From contig JAUMWZ010000080.1 of assembly GCA_030529405.1 (NCBI GenBank), positions 1-7,380 on the forward strand: DNA of 7,380 nt, in the 5' to 3' direction. The position numbers and the translations under genes were made by a program. Below, in pieces: positions 7,155 through 7,380 of the stretch (position 1 is its first letter; every line of letters starts with the position of its first letter). This DNA is from Bacteroides sp. (lineage in GTDB: Bacteria; Bacteroidota; Bacteroidia; Bacteroidales; Bacteroidaceae). The notes beneath the pieces were generated by a model, which made no database searches, was not told where the DNA came from, and saw only the letters and a list, made by a program, of their open reading frames with translations.

Positions 7155-7213
7155 TATTGTGTTAGTGTGTAGCGTGTTAGTTGTGGTTGAATAAATAAGA
7201 TGCTAGAAATCGA

Positions 7214-7255
7214 AACTATATAGCGTATATCTCAAAAAGATATATTAAAACACGG
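7214..7255 (+). repeat. AT-rich intergenic repeat, copy 4 (divergent)
   Basis: Starts AACTATATAG and ends AAAAGATATATTAAAACACGG. Its second half matches copy 2 (2811-2835) over AAAAGATATAT and CACGG, with one indel and a few changes between. The middle differs and is longer than in the other members. The head retains a short palindrome, CTATATAG. It lies just upstream of miaA and overlaps the weak -7-like sequence there. This is the least certain member of the family. Confidence 0.35.
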
Positions 7256-7345
7256 CATAATCTCATCTTTTTGTTCTTGTATGAGCCTTAGTTAGGGACT
7301 ATACCGTACACCTCCTAAACGGAAAGCTTATAAGTTGTGCTTCTA

Positions 7346-7380
7346 AACTATATACAGTTTATTTGCAAAGTATATATAGC
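7346..7380 (+). repeat. AT-rich intergenic repeat, copy 3 (reaches window edge)
   Basis: Starts AACTATATACAGTTT, has ATTTGCA in the middle and ends AAGTATATATAGC at the last base of the window. The head, with one more base on the left (7345-7360), is a 16-bp palindrome with a single mismatched pair. It is the best partner of copy 1 (about 26 of 32) and also shares TATATATAGC with copy 2. If the family is real, the unseen next bases should read something close to ACGG, as in copy 2. Confidence 0.5.

Larger units (their letters stand above)
7155..7380. other. Non-coding leader region upstream of miaA
   Basis: At least 226 bp without a plausible gene on either strand. It contains two members of the AT-rich repeat (7214-7255 and 7346-7380), a short direct repeat GTGTTAG at 7159-7165 and 7174-7180, and a weak 5-bp inverted repeat (CTCAT 7262-7266 with ATGAG 7281-7285). 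A near-match to the -7 element (TAGTTTCG on the minus strand, 7211-7218, one mismatch to TAnnTTTG) is 57 nt before the miaA start but has no properly spaced -33 box. No terminator or RNA gene was recognised, and the neighbouring gene lies outside the window. Confidence 0.55.

Noticed and set aside
7262..7285. Possible terminator CTCAT...ATGAG upstream of miaA
   Set aside because: Only five base pairs with a 14-nt loop and no T-run after the stem.
7309..7316. Shine-Dalgarno-like AGGAGGTG on the minus strand
   Set aside because: No usable start follows: the GTG within it opens a frame of only seven codons, and Bacteroidota seldom use such sites. Taken as chance.

Overview
The window looks like chromosomal DNA from a strictly or mainly anaerobic Bacteroidales-type bacterium (phylum Bacteroidota). 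The clues are the AT-rich intergenic DNA, the near absence of Shine-Dalgarno sequences in front of confidently placed starts, several matches to the Bacteroidota promoter -7 element TAnnTTTG, a secreted DPP IV, and a propionate-type methylmalonyl-CoA decarboxylase cluster. All recognised genes are on the minus strand, so reading order runs from high to low coordinates. The genus cannot be fixed from this window.

Layout in transcription order. At 7155-7380 is a non-coding leader region holding two members of a degenerate AT-rich repeat. It is followed by miaA (6258-7154, tRNA A37 dimethylallyltransferase). A 106-bp gap with two perfect TAnnTTTG matches comes next, then a DPP IV-type serine peptidase (3941-6151) whose stop overlaps the start of lipA (3096-3941, lipoyl synthase) by one base. 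A hairpin terminator (3031-3070) closes this block. A gene-free stretch of about 465 bp (2566-3030) contains two further repeat members and, at its low-coordinate end, a good promoter. This promoter drives a tight cluster: methylmalonyl-CoA epimerase (2161-2565), the carboxyltransferase subunit of methylmalonyl-CoA decarboxylase (577-2130), and the start of a lipoprotein with a lamin-tail domain (1-560, cut by the window edge). That last gene is probably the N-terminal part of an OadG-like membrane subunit.

The epimerase cluster fits the succinate-to-propionate route. The epimerase supplies the (S)-isomer of methylmalonyl-CoA. The MmdA-type subunit moves its carboxyl group to biotin, and missing downstream genes (biotin carrier and membrane beta subunit) would couple decarboxylation to sodium export. 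The DPP IV and lipA pair has no obvious metabolic link beyond shared transcription.

No defence system, mobile element, CRISPR array or RNA gene was found. The most unusual items are the periplasmic lipoprotein/lamin-tail domain in the decarboxylase cluster and a small family of palindrome-headed AT-rich repeats, present in two separate intergenic regions.
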